From contig CAMCMB010000020.1 of NCBI GenBank assembly GCA_945875845.1, positions 1-64,000 of the forward strand: DNA of 64,000 bases, given 5' to 3'. Positions 1-8,250 of this stretch are shown piece after piece (the first letter of the stretch is position 1; the number at the start of each line of letters is the position of its first letter). The notes beneath the pieces are model-generated. The model had not been told where the DNA came from. It saw nothing but the letters and a program-made list of their open reading frames with translations, and did no database searches. Made by a program: the position numbers and the translations under genes. This stretch comes from Pirellula staleyi DSM 6068 (GTDB taxonomy: Bacteria > Planctomycetota > Planctomycetia > Pirellulales > Pirellulaceae).

Positions 1-1
1 G

Positions 2-430
2 ACCCATTACAACGACCATCGGCTTCACAGCGCGATTGGCTACGTAACACCACGTGACATGCTCGAAGGTAGGCAAGAAGTAATTCACGCAGAGCGGGAT
101 CGCAAATTGGAACTTGCTCGCGAAGAACGTGCACGACAACGAGCCACGCCACGAAATGTGAGCTATGATAAGAATACTCGACCGGAGGATAGGGCAATGC
201 TGGGAAGCAACCCGAGCGCCGAGTCGAGCGACTGCTGTGGAAGCGACTCGTCAAAAGCACGCAGTAATGCCAGCCTCCGGAGTAATGAACCAAGCAAATC
301 CATCGGATATAAGACACGAAGGCTCCGCTTACTTCGGTCGATCTCACCAAACGTTTTGTCACCCATAATGGTTAGTTCTTGCCCAAGAAAGCCGACCAAA
401 TCCGGGCCCAGAATTAACTCCTCCGCGTAG
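2..430 (+). CDS. IS3-family transposase (OrfB), 3' end only
   Basis: The frame is open from the left edge, so the start lies outside the window. The first residues carry the end of an integrase core with the THYNDHRLHSAIGY and TPRDML blocks typical of IS3-type OrfB (rve/rve_3 domain), followed by an Arg/Glu/Lys-rich helix. This enzyme would join DNA strands during insertion of its own element. After about residue 60 the sequence becomes Ser/Arg-rich and no longer looks like a transposase, so the last half of the frame may be an unusual tail or read-through into element-end sequence after a small frameshift. The terminal inverted repeat could not be placed. Whether the element is intact upstream cannot be judged. 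Confidence 0.7.
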   Translation, partial: THYNDHRLHSAIGYVTPRDMLEGRQEVIHAERDRKLELAREERARQRATPRNVSYDKNTRPEDRAMLGSNPSAESSDCCGSDSSKARSNASLRSNEPSKSIGYKTRRLRLLRSISPNVLSPIMVSSCPRKPTKSGPRINSSA

Positions 431-531
431 TCACAATGATATCCGAGGATGACAATCCAACCAGTCAAAGCGTTTTGTTAACAAATCCATGTTGATGATT
501 TACGAGCTCTACCCTCACAACAGTCTATGAC

Positions 532-783
532 TTACCTCCGCTTCTTGTTCCGTTCAGCAAACTTCTTTTTGGCAGATTCATCGAGATTGTCGAGCACGTA
601 GGGATCCCGCTGCTGTTCCTCATCCATTTTTTGAAACTCCTCCCAACTAATCGTACTGCTCGCGGCTGCTGGTTGGCTCGAAGAACCAGCACAACCCGTC
701 ATTGAACTCGCAATGATCGCTAGCCCCAGTAGACTCGTAATAGTCGCGAGTGAGAAAATGCTCCTGCAATGGCTATTCAGCAT
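532..783 (-). CDS. small lipoprotein
   Basis: This is an 83-aa protein with an N-terminal hydrophobic segment ending in a lipobox (SSMTGC, Cys at about residue 30), so it is probably lipidated and held in a membrane. The mature part begins with a short Ser/Ala-rich linker and then a charged region (WEEFQKMDEEQQ, then LDESAKKKFAERNKK). I chose the ATG at 783; it overlaps the 3' end of the DUF1559 gene by 11 bases, which suggests translational coupling. A longer reading to 903 would put about 40 unlikely residues before the signal sequence. Small lipoproteins of this kind often follow DUF1559 genes in planctomycetes, but the function is unknown. Confidence 0.7.
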   Translation of the reverse strand: MLNSHCRSIFSLATITSLLGLAIIASSMTGCAGSSSQPAAASSTISWEEFQKMDEEQQRDPYVLDNLDESAKKKFAERNKKRR

Positions 784-1738
784 TGACCACCTCACCCCCG
801 TTCCGACTCGATAGCCCTTGGTACGCGCGCATGTCGATACTTTGAGATAGGAATTGAACCGATCCGTCAGCTCGCACAAAATTAACGCCCCCTTTGTGAA
901 CACTTCGGAAGGAGTGCTTGCCGTCCTCAGACACCCTTCGAGGATTGTACGTCCAGTTGGATGCCTCCAAGAGATTTAAGGGTGTGTGGGCGTATCCGAA
1001 GCTAAGGGTAACGTCACCGAAACTCCAAGTCGTACTACCTGTACGTGGTTGCCCGTTGAATGGCCCTGATGAGAAGAAGAATCGCTTGAGGATATTGTGC
1101 GCTTCACCAGCCATTAGTGTGTTGGATGTTCCATCGGTAATACTGGCTAGGGTTACCTTGCCTAGTTCACCCTTGATGATAATTCCATCATCTTTTGTGA
1201 AGCCATCGCGTTCAGCCCCTGAGGCACCTACGCCAAGGAAAGTCCTGTTGCCCGCACACCAAAAATAACTCGACCAGCCTGGCCATGCCTTCGGGTTGGG
1301 TTCGATATCTCCCGGAGCAATAAAGGTTGGAATGGGAGTTGAGTGAACCATCAGATTTGTCCAGCCGTCCCGTACGACCGTCGCGTCGCGTGGATCTAGC
1401 TTCGGATCGTACCGATTTGACAAGTTACCTTGCTCAAGATAAGGCAGTATCAGCGCCCATCCACTTGTGCCTGGATGAAAACGGGGATCAGCGGAAACAC
1501 CGGTCACCGCTGTATAGTTTTGAGCGTTTGGGAAGTTCTTGTACACCGTCATAAAGTTATGGGTAGCCAGCCCAATCTGCTTCAAATTGTTCTGGCTACT
1601 CATGCGTCGCGCAGCGTCGCGGGCTGCTTGAACGGCGGGTAACAAAAGCCCAACTAAGATCCCAATAATTGCAATAACAACAAGTAGCTCGACCAGAGTG
1701 AACGCGAGCTTCTTTTGGCGTTCGAATTGCCTTCTCAT
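773..1738 (-). CDS. DUF1559 protein with prepilin-type N-terminus
   Basis: The N-terminus has a type IV prepilin/pseudopilin methylation motif (KLAFTLVELLVVIAIIGIL) and then the DUF1559 signature: LLPAVQAARDAARRM, NNLKQIGLATHNF, and a C-terminal HKGGVNFVRADGSVQFLS block. DUF1559 proteins are greatly expanded in planctomycetes and are presumed to be pilin-like surface or secretion proteins. The ATG at 1738 follows a good AAGGGG ribosome site; the ATG 36 bases upstream lacks one and would add a non-hydrophobic leader. It lies 60 bases downstream of the CobN-like gene and may be the fourth gene of that operon. The length of about 321 aa is normal for the family. Confidence 0.9.
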   Translation of the reverse strand: MRRQFERQKKLAFTLVELLVVIAIIGILVGLLLPAVQAARDAARRMSSQNNLKQIGLATHNFMTVYKNFPNAQNYTAVTGVSADPRFHPGTSGWALILPYLEQGNLSNRYDPKLDPRDATVVRDGWTNLMVHSTPIPTFIAPGDIEPNPKAWPGWSSYFWCAGNRTFLGVGASGAERDGFTKDDGIIIKGELGKVTLASITDGTSNTLMAGEAHNILKRFFFSSGPFNGQPRTGSTTWSFGDVTLSFGYAHTPLNLLEASNWTYNPRRVSEDGKHSFRSVHKGGVNFVRADGSVQFLSQSIDMRAYQGLSSRNGGEVVNAE

Positions 1739-1798
1739 ATTTTCCCCTTCTAAATGGATGAATGAAAACATCAACTTCTAAAAAAATCCTGTTGACTC

Positions 1799-4700
1799 TC
1801 AAGCGGAACGACCCAGAAACCAACCGGCTGCGATCAAGACGAATGCGGAAGCGCCTAATCCAATCCACAACCATGGAAGCTCGGAGCGATTCGTCGCTTG
1901 GCTGCCTGCTATCGTCTTTTCTTCGAGTAACTGACCAGTCACGGCCACCTCCGTTTGAGATGATGCACTACTTTCATTCGGAGCTCGCGAAGCTCGATCT
2001 ATGCTCGATTCTAGATTGGCTGCAGGCGTGCTACTCTCTGCGGTGGAAGTGCTCGCAGTCACCGAAGTGGCGTCTGGCACGGCATCGGCCGCTATAGTCT
2101 CCGTCACCTTTTCAATCGTGTTTCGATAGCCGACCATTAGCTCCTTTGCCGCAGGCGAATCACCAATCGCTTTTTCGATTTCGCCGGTTAGCGATTCATT
2201 TCGACAAATACCAGCTTCACAAACAGCACCATGTGTCGTCACACTTTGAGCGAGCTTGTTGGCGACCTGCGAAAGCTCTTCCGAAGTCGCTTGCCAATGG
2301 CCCCTCGAAGCAGCTCCAAGCAAGTTCGCCAGCAATACCTGTTGTGAGTAAGGATTGTACTTCTCGAAAAACTCGTTCATGTTCAGCTTTAGTTTGTCAT
2401 CGACATATACGGATTTCACTTCGGACCAGTCGGCGCTGCTCACCATTTTGGTCGCGGTTGAATCCCAAAGATCCAGGTGGTCGGTCATGAGCATCATGGT
2501 TCGAGCGCCGTCGTAGCCGTGCGCCTGCATCTCTTTGAGCCATTTCGGATTAAAGTACCTAGATCGCAATTCGTTTTGCAGCGCGCGGGAGGCAGGTTCG
2601 ATGGAAACACTTTCTTTGTTGCGAAGATTACTTACGTAAAGATCGATGTCTTTACCTTTAACCGCTTTTGCAGATAGATTCAAACCTCCCAAAAAGCCAG
2701 CAGACATTGGGTGGTCCAACAATCCGTTTACATTGCTACTTCTCGGAAGCGTGGCGGCATCGACTTTGCCTAGGTTTTGCTCAAACACAGGTCGAGCGGC
2801 CTCACCGTAAAAGCCTCCTCCGTATGCGTGGCTCATCCTTTTCGTAAAGAGTTCTGCCATGCGAGATTCGTCACCTCGCTGGTCGCCTGACTTCGCTAAG
2901 AACTGTATGCTAGGCGAGTGAGCCCCTGGAGCCGGTGCGAAAACACGGGCTAGCGCCAGTTTCGAAGCGCGATCTCTTGACTCGCCATTGGCTAACATCC
3001 GTTCAATCGATTCGCGAGTGGACGCCGACACCGGGTTGTCTGCTTCTGCTGATTCGGTTGCCAGTTTTACCGCGGCAGCGATCAATTCGACCTTGTCTTG
3101 ATAGTGATCTCGATATGTCCCGCTGGTCGTGATAAGCACGTCCACTCTCGGGCGTCCGAGCGTTTCGCGTGGTATGAGTTCGACACCCGTGATATGGCCA
3201 CGTACGTCGCGAACAACTCGGGTTCCTAATAGATGCAGAATTTGAGCCTCGGTGACTCCGTGATTCTTGGCAATCTCGCTCGACCAAATCACAAAGGCCA
3301 GCTTGATTGGATAGTCGCCATTGTTCTTCTCACGGTGAGCTGAGATCAACGCCTCAGCTTGACGTATCCCAATCGATTCCGCCTCGGGCGTCGGTATCGC
3401 ATCTTGATCGAAGTTGTAAAGCGATCGACCAGGTGGCAGCGAATCGGGGTCACGTATCGGTTCCTCCATTGGTCCCGGTTCGATGTACTTGCCTGATAAT
3501 GCTTCTAAAATCGAATCGATTTCGCGCGGTGCAGTACGAAGCAAATTTGCATAGGTATTGGCAAGTGCTAGCTGAGCCTCCGCATCAGGCGAAGTCTTTC
3601 CAACGTGAATGGACAAAGCATCTGAGGGCGAGCGTCCTTCCAACAAAACGGCGGCCACCAGAGAACGAGCCGCGACATAAGGTGTTTCTGTCATTGTCTC
3701 AAGCGACTTGCGCAACTCCGAACCGAGCATGCTTGTCACCATGTCAGAAAGTGCAGCTCCCGAGGGGGCATCACCAAGTATCTTGCTACCGTGCGGCGCA
3801 TGAGAGCGATCAAGGTCGACCAGGAATGTGTTAATGCTGGTCAATAGTTCTGGAAATGCGGCAGTGTCAACATCCATCGGAGCGATTGCTCGATCAATAC
3901 CGGTTCGCTTCACTTCCTCGCGAATCAATGGTTCAGCATCCGATCGCAACTTCTCATCGGGTTGCGATTGATACCGAGCAATGCGCGCCCGTAGCTCAAA
4001 TAATTGCTCCACCCCGTCAGCCGGAACGACATGGTTGTACCAGCCGACTGTCTGCGCTAATCCCTTGCGTTTCATAGAAACTCCGCCGTTGGCACCCAGA
4101 CGCTCTGGATGTATCTGGGGAATTGCGCCTAACATGATTCCAATGTGGTCGTCTACTACAGGTCCCTCCGACTTGCCGCCCTGGAGCACAAGATTGGAGA
4201 ACATGCTCACCCAAGCATCCGCCTTGAAATCGCGTTGAAGCCAAAGAAAGAAAGCCAAGTATTGGTGATGCGGAGGTAAGGCGCCCGTTGACATGAGCGC
4301 TTTATTACTCTGAAGGTAGCCCCAGTCAGGATGCGGTGCGATCAGGACGTTACCAAGTTGAATCTTCGGGATAACGAGAAAACGTTTCCCTTTTGGATCG
4401 GTATACACCATTACTTCGCCGGGAGGCGGTCCCCACATCTCAACGATCTCAGCACGACGAGCGGCCGGCAGGGCATCAAACCAATCTCGATACGTTTCCT
4501 CCGGCAATAGAGCGACCTCTGCCGTTCGTACACGTTCCGCCAATTCCCCCGGAGCCCATGAACCAACATTGGACGCCTGATTGGCCATTCGATTTGCGAA
4601 CCAGTCTCGATCAGGCACCGGAGCGCTACCGACATCATACCCCAGTCGCTTCATTTCGGTCAGCATCCGCACTAGACTGCCTTGTACATCCAGGAAGTCA

Positions 4701-5971
4701 TCGGGATCACCTCCGACATTTGCTTTCCCGGCTCCTTCGCTCCAATAAGTGAAAACAACTCGCTTCGATTGGTTGGCCGCTCGATGCAAGCGGCCCCAGG
4801 CAATGGCTCTCCGAACTCGCCACTCGACTTGTGACAGAAGTGGAGCTATCGCATGCCTCGCTCCCCGCGGTGCTCCCTTTACACTTACCACCAGCGGTTC
4901 AATGACTCCAGTACGCTCCGTATTGACGAGATGGGCTGTAAAATCGGGATGAAGTCCATTCGGTGAGGCAGCGAACTCGTCGGCAGTCATCTTGTGGTGG
5001 TTAAGCATGTGTACGATAGGAACGCCTAGCTTTCTTGCCTCAGCGATTCCTGAGTCGTTGCCCTTCAAGTGCAAACGCTCACCGCCAAACAAGAGCACGT
5101 CTATGATCACGCGATTGTCTCGAGTGAAAAGCTCCACCAACGCAGGATCGCCACGTCCGAGTAGCGGGATTATCGAGGAGCCTTGACGTTCCGTAGCGCG
5201 AATGATTGCATCCACATGAGCCATGTTCTCTTGCTGGAAATGTGTCAGATGCGAATACAGTCCAAGCGTTAATAGGTTCGACGCTTTCTCCTGGTTCCCA
5301 GCGCTAGTCAATTGAGTTCGGGTTTGTTGCCAATCCAAATAATCAGAAAGTGTTACAAAAAAATGAGGTGCAGGTGCATCGGGGTGGTAGTACAGGCACT
5401 GAGGGTAGATTACTGGAGCTGGAATCGTTTGCCCTGGGGCTACAAACTCCTTTCTACCAGCTACCTCGACCAGCAAGTATTGGATAAGTGCTGCGTAGTT
5501 CTTTTGGGATGGATTGCGCCAGTAACGCTCAAGCGAAGGATGTTCAACTAGTGAAACATTACCTTCTATACTGGCGCTGCTGTCTGTTGAACTAATATTG
5601 GATGCCGGATTGTTTTCAGTTCGTTCATTCGATAAGGGGGAAACGATAACCACTTTGGTTCTAGACTTAGCGGTTTGAATTTGTTGATGGCTTTTTTCGA
5701 GTCCATCGGTCGATCCATCGATGAAGACAACATCAAAGCTGGAAAGGTCCGTCTCAGCGGTGAAAGCGTCACCACCAGAGCCAGGTGCGAAGATGGACAA
5801 ACCAACTTTGCCAGTCGTGACTGCTGCTCGACGAATTTCCGCGGGACCAACCGACTCACCACCTGAGTAGATTATCGCTACTCGAGGTACTTCGTTGGCA
5901 CTGGACCAGTCGCCCATCGCAAAGGCGCAAGCTAAAACAATTAGGAATTGAGTGAACGAGAAAGATTTCAT
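1799..5971 (-). CDS. exported CobN/HmuS-like chelatase, membrane-anchored
   Basis: A 1390-aa protein of the CobN/BchH (cobalt/magnesium chelatase large subunit) family. Unlike cytosolic CobN it begins with a signal peptide (about residues 1-25, ending in SSANE) and ends with one transmembrane helix (about 1365-1387) preceded by a Ser/Thr-rich linker, so the chelatase body should lie on the periplasmic side. Its direct partners are a DUF2149 gene (3 bases upstream) and an ExbB/TolQ-like gene. This matches HmuS, HmuV and HmuU of the hmuYRSTUV haem-uptake locus of Bacteroidetes, where HmuS has been proposed or shown to remove metal from haem. No ChlI/ChlD or CobS/CobT AAA partner is present, which argues against a biosynthetic insertase. 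Substrate (haem, cobalamin or another tetrapyrrole) cannot be told from sequence. Confidence 0.85.
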   Translation of the reverse strand: MKSFSFTQFLIVLACAFAMGDWSSANEVPRVAIIYSGGESVGPAEIRRAAVTTGKVGLSIFAPGSGGDAFTAETDLSSFDVVFIDGSTDGLEKSHQQIQTAKSRTKVVIVSPLSNERTENNPASNISSTDSSASIEGNVSLVEHPSLERYWRNPSQKNYAALIQYLLVEVAGRKEFVAPGQTIPAPVIYPQCLYYHPDAPAPHFFVTLSDYLDWQQTRTQLTSAGNQEKASNLLTLGLYSHLTHFQQENMAHVDAIIRATERQGSSIIPLLGRGDPALVELFTRDNRVIIDVLLFGGERLHLKGNDSGIAEARKLGVPIVHMLNHHKMTADEFAASPNGLHPDFTAHLVNTERTGVIEPLVVSVKGAPRGARHAIAPLLSQVEWRVRRAIAWGRLHRAANQSKRVVFTYWSEGAGKANVGGDPDDFLDVQGSLVRMLTEMKRLGYDVGSAPVPDRDWFANRMANQASNVGSWAPGELAERVRTAEVALLPEETYRDWFDALPAARRAEIVEMWGPPPGEVMVYTDPKGKRFLVIPKIQLGNVLIAPHPDWGYLQSNKALMSTGALPPHHQYLAFFLWLQRDFKADAWVSMFSNLVLQGGKSEGPVVDDHIGIMLGAIPQIHPERLGANGGVSMKRKGLAQTVGWYNHVVPADGVEQLFELRARIARYQSQPDEKLRSDAEPLIREEVKRTGIDRAIAPMDVDTAAFPELLTSINTFLVDLDRSHAPHGSKILGDAPSGAALSDMVTSMLGSELRKSLETMTETPYVAARSLVAAVLLEGRSPSDALSIHVGKTSPDAEAQLALANTYANLLRTAPREIDSILEALSGKYIEPGPMEEPIRDPDSLPPGRSLYNFDQDAIPTPEAESIGIRQAEALISAHREKNNGDYPIKLAFVIWSSEIAKNHGVTEAQILHLLGTRVVRDVRGHITGVELIPRETLGRPRVDVLITTSGTYRDHYQDKVELIAAAVKLATESAEADNPVSASTRESIERMLANGESRDRASKLALARVFAPAPGAHSPSIQFLAKSGDQRGDESRMAELFTKRMSHAYGGGFYGEAARPVFEQNLGKVDAATLPRSSNVNGLLDHPMSAGFLGGLNLSAKAVKGKDIDLYVSNLRNKESVSIEPASRALQNELRSRYFNPKWLKEMQAHGYDGARTMMLMTDHLDLWDSTATKMVSSADWSEVKSVYVDDKLKLNMNEFFEKYNPYSQQVLLANLLGAASRGHWQATSEELSQVANKLAQSVTTHGAVCEAGICRNESLTGEIEKAIGDSPAAKELMVGYRNTIEKVTETIAADAVPDATSVTASTSTAESSTPAANLESSIDRASRAPNESSASSQTEVAVTGQLLEEKTIAGSQATNRSELPWLWIGLGASAFVLIAAGWFLGRSA

Positions 5972-5974
5972 TTG

Positions 5975-6355
5975 TTATTTTTTGGGTGAACGCAAATCGG
6001 GATTGGTTTCGTCTTCCGGGACATAAACGACTTGCCCGTTGGCTAGCCGATAGGCGGTGCCAAGTCGCGTACCTTGACCAGACAATGATTTGTCAGTGAC
6101 TTTTTGAACTTTGATTTCAGCTCCTTCTTTGGTGATGATTTCCGTCGAGCCATCACTCGAAGTTTTTACCATCGTCACGCTGGAGTTCTTATCGAGCATG
6201 GCTCCAGAAGAAAACAACGCAAACAAAGCAATGAGCAGTGCAACGATGAAGGCAACCGATACATCGAATAAATTCGCCAAGCCAGCGAGCGGATCTTCAT
6301 CGTCGATAGATTCCGTCACATGTGCTCGACCTCTCTTGCTTCGGACGAATCTCAT
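5975..6355 (-). CDS. DUF2149 membrane protein (HmuV-like)
   Basis: A 126-aa protein with a short basic N-terminus, the DEDPLAGLANLFDV block leading into a single transmembrane helix (about 28-50), and a periplasmic tail ending in GTAYRLANGQVVYVPE, the DUF2149 hallmark. It is shaped like ExbD/TolR (one N-terminal helix plus a periplasmic domain), and an Asp sits just before the helix. It overlaps the ExbB-like gene by ATGA and ends 3 bases before the CobN-like gene, so the three are translated as one unit. Inference: it couples the proton channel to the exported chelatase. Function is not proven for the family outside the haem-uptake context. Confidence 0.85.
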   Translation of the reverse strand: MRFVRSKRGRAHVTESIDDEDPLAGLANLFDVSVAFIVALLIALFALFSSGAMLDKNSSVTMVKTSSDGSTEIITKEGAEIKVQKVTDKSLSGQGTRLGTAYRLANGQVVYVPEDETNPDLRSPKK

Positions 6356-6918
6356 AGGCTATGCGCTCCATCAACTGAGCGGCTAAGCAATAGACGTTCG
6401 GCAAAAAGATCCAATGAGTCACTGTCTGCACGCATCCAGCCTTCACGTACTGCCGTCATCAAGTAGGCGATGACGCTAATCGAGAGTCCGATAACGGTGG
6501 CAGCGAAAGCGGTAACCATATTGCTTGCAAGTGCGGGCATATTACCCTCCGCCAGTCCCTGCAGAGCGTCTGCCATCGGAATCAATGTCCCCATCAGTCC
6601 CAGCGAAGGCCCCAGCCTGATGGCGATTTTCGTCCGAGTCAACACGCGCGCTCGACGCCGCTGGGCGGTCATCAAAACTTCCTCTAACTCCAACTCCAAT
6701 TCATTTTTATCCGCAACCCTTCGCTCAATCTCATGAAGGGATTCGCGTTCGCACTGTAACGAAGATCGTTGACCTCGCCCGCGAGAAAGCCATTCCCTCG
6801 CAAACGTACCGAGCGAAAACAAAACCCAAGCAGCGAGCAGTAACATCCCGACGAGCACAGGCCAAACCAGAACACCGGCAATCGAATGGAAAATCTCACG
6901 CAGTTGATCAACGCTCAT
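6352..6918 (-). CDS. MotA/TolQ/ExbB-type proton channel (HmuU-like)
   Basis: This 188-aa protein has three membrane segments: one N-terminal (about 18-40) and two C-terminal, with the family core RLGPSLGLMGTLIPMADALQGLAEGN and TAFAATVIGLSIS. That core is typical of ExbB/TolQ/MotA channels, which use the proton gradient to drive movement of a partner across the envelope. I take the ATG at 6918, preceded by GAAGA; a TTG twelve bases upstream is possible. It is the first gene of the operon ExbB-like, DUF2149, CobN-like. No ExbD or TonB gene is next to it; the DUF2149 protein probably takes the ExbD role. Confidence 0.85.
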   Translation of the reverse strand: MSVDQLREIFHSIAGVLVWPVLVGMLLLAAWVLFSLGTFAREWLSRGRGQRSSLQCERESLHEIERRVADKNELELELEEVLMTAQRRRARVLTRTKIAIRLGPSLGLMGTLIPMADALQGLAEGNMPALASNMVTAFAATVIGLSISVIAYLMTAVREGWMRADSDSLDLFAERLLLSRSVDGAHSL

Positions 6919-7063
6919 GGATATCTTCAAGATGAATAGGAAACTGGATAATCACACCGCCCCCCTCATTTAAAGCATGGCGGTTTAGGCGAAATCGTTC
7001 AAATGACTAGATTTGGCGGCAAACGACTACGATCAGCATATCGCCCAATGTAGATGCTATAGT

Positions 7064-7084
7064 ACTTGCAACTAGTATGCAAGT
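7064..7084. promoter_or_regulatory. candidate operator palindrome
   Basis: The sequence ACTTGCA-ACTAGTA-TGCAAGT has 7-base arms that are exact reverse complements around a 7-base centre that itself contains the palindrome ACTAGT. It sits about 145 bases upstream of the ExbB-like start codon. This spacing suits a repressor or activator site for the operon. The regulator is unknown and no second copy was seen. Confidence 0.4.
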
Positions 7085-7638
7085 GCCGGCGTTAAGCAAA
7101 ACGCATGTTTATTGCAATGAGGTTCCACTGACGTGAAACTACGTGCAACTCAGGCAAGGCCACGCTTTTGAATTACATCCTCAATAATCGCAAACTTCGA
7201 TTGTTTTTTATCGAGCCGAGTGGTTGTTCCGATCCGTCGCCAATCAATGAGATGTTCACGTTTGGAATCAAGAATGACAGATCTCTGAACTCGACGAATT
7301 GGTCACGTTTGTTGATGCCATCCCAAGGATGGCTCGAGCACGAATTTAGCAATACTATAGACTGAGACCTCTGGGACCGACGACACGCTACCTGGGACAA
7401 CCAGGCAAATAGGCGCTCTCAAACTCTCAGAAAGCAATCGCCAGTCGCTCTCTCGGATCGCCTCATTCTGTTAACTAGCCTGTGGCCGTTAACCGAGAGA
7501 GTTCGAGAGATTCGGCTATCCTGGACGGGGTGGCGATCAGGAAACGGGCGATTCGGGACGTTGGCCTGGCAGGAAGAGACGCATGGTTTGTGGCGTCGGT
7601 TAACAAGAAACACGCAAAAACCACGGATTTAAACGAAA

Positions 7639-7664
7639 AAAGCCGAGGTAGAGACCTCGGCTTT
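7639..7664 (-). terminator. intrinsic terminator of tRNA-Asn
   Basis: A perfect 11-base stem (AAAGCCGAGGT with ACCTCGGCTTT) closes a 4-base loop. On the minus strand it is followed by a T-run (CTTTTTTCG). It lies 45 bases downstream of the tRNA-Asn gene on the same strand. Confidence 0.8.
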
Positions 7665-7708
7665 CTGCGTTAACTGAACCAGACCAGTTTCGAGACTGTT
7701 CTGAAAGG

Positions 7709-7781
7709 CTCCCCCGGGTGGGCTCGAACCACCGACACACGGATTAACAGTCCGTTGCTCTGCCAACTGAGCTACAAGGGA
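7709..7781 (-). tRNA. tRNA-Asn (anticodon GTT)
   Basis: Read on the minus strand, a 73-base cloverleaf starts TCCCTTG and ends CGGGGGA plus discriminator G, giving a 7-bp acceptor stem with two G-T pairs. The D-arm has GTAGCTCAGTTGG, the anticodon loop is CTGTTAA (anticodon GTT, reading AAC/AAU), and the T-arm has GGTTCGAGCC. CCA is not encoded. A terminator hairpin follows at 7639-7664. Confidence 0.95.
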
Positions 7782-8250
7782 GTTTGTTCCTGCCAATCGC
7801 TTATTCCTACGTCAAAATAATGACGAAGCAACCCTTCCAATCCTGTTTTACTCAGATCGATCTGCGACTGCCTGAAATTTACATCCTTTGGATTGCCTCT
7901 GCAAGTCCGGATTTGAGATCCTATCCTCTTCCCCACCCTACAATCGTTGCAATCCTGCTACCGAAAACCACCTTTCCCTGACCTTAAATGCACCTCCCTT
8001 ACAACTGTTCGTCGCCAAATGCTTGATTTTCAGACGCACAACGCTGTCTTCGGAACCGAAACGTTGTCAACTGAAACTGTAACCTCCACGCGTTTCCCCG
8101 TCGATAATTGTTCAATTTCAATCCTCATGATCTCTAAACTGGAACCCCTTTGACTTCGGATTCATCCAATTGAACAATGTCGGCGTTCTTGTTTTCCCAA
8201 TTTCCGGCTAGACTTCCCTGACTAACGAATTTCCTTGTGCGGAGTGCAGA
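7782..8250. other. intergenic region between tRNA-Asn and a secreted metalloprotease-like gene
   Basis: No coding pattern is visible; short open frames here have no recognisable content. The left part should hold the tRNA promoter (minus) and the right part the promoter of the plus-strand gene. A GGAG site at 8241-8244 serves the start at 8251. Confidence 0.5.

Larger units (their letters stand above)
6919..7708. other. intergenic region upstream of the ExbB-DUF2149-CobN operon
   Basis: No convincing gene is seen on either strand. The part next to 6918 must carry the operon promoter. It holds a 21-base palindrome at 7064-7084 and, further off, an inverted repeat of CTCTCTCGG and CCGAGAGAG around 7446-7502 near two GTTAAC sites. 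I looked for a cobalamin riboswitch and did not see one. Confidence 0.5.

Noticed and set aside
1799-5971. Cobaltochelatase subunit of cobalamin synthesis
   Set aside because: It is exported and membrane-anchored, and no CobS/CobT, ChlI/ChlD or cob genes lie close by.
6919-7708. Cobalamin riboswitch upstream of the CobN-like operon
   Set aside because: No B12-box-like sequence was recognised on the minus strand; the CobN-like gene may not be B12-linked.
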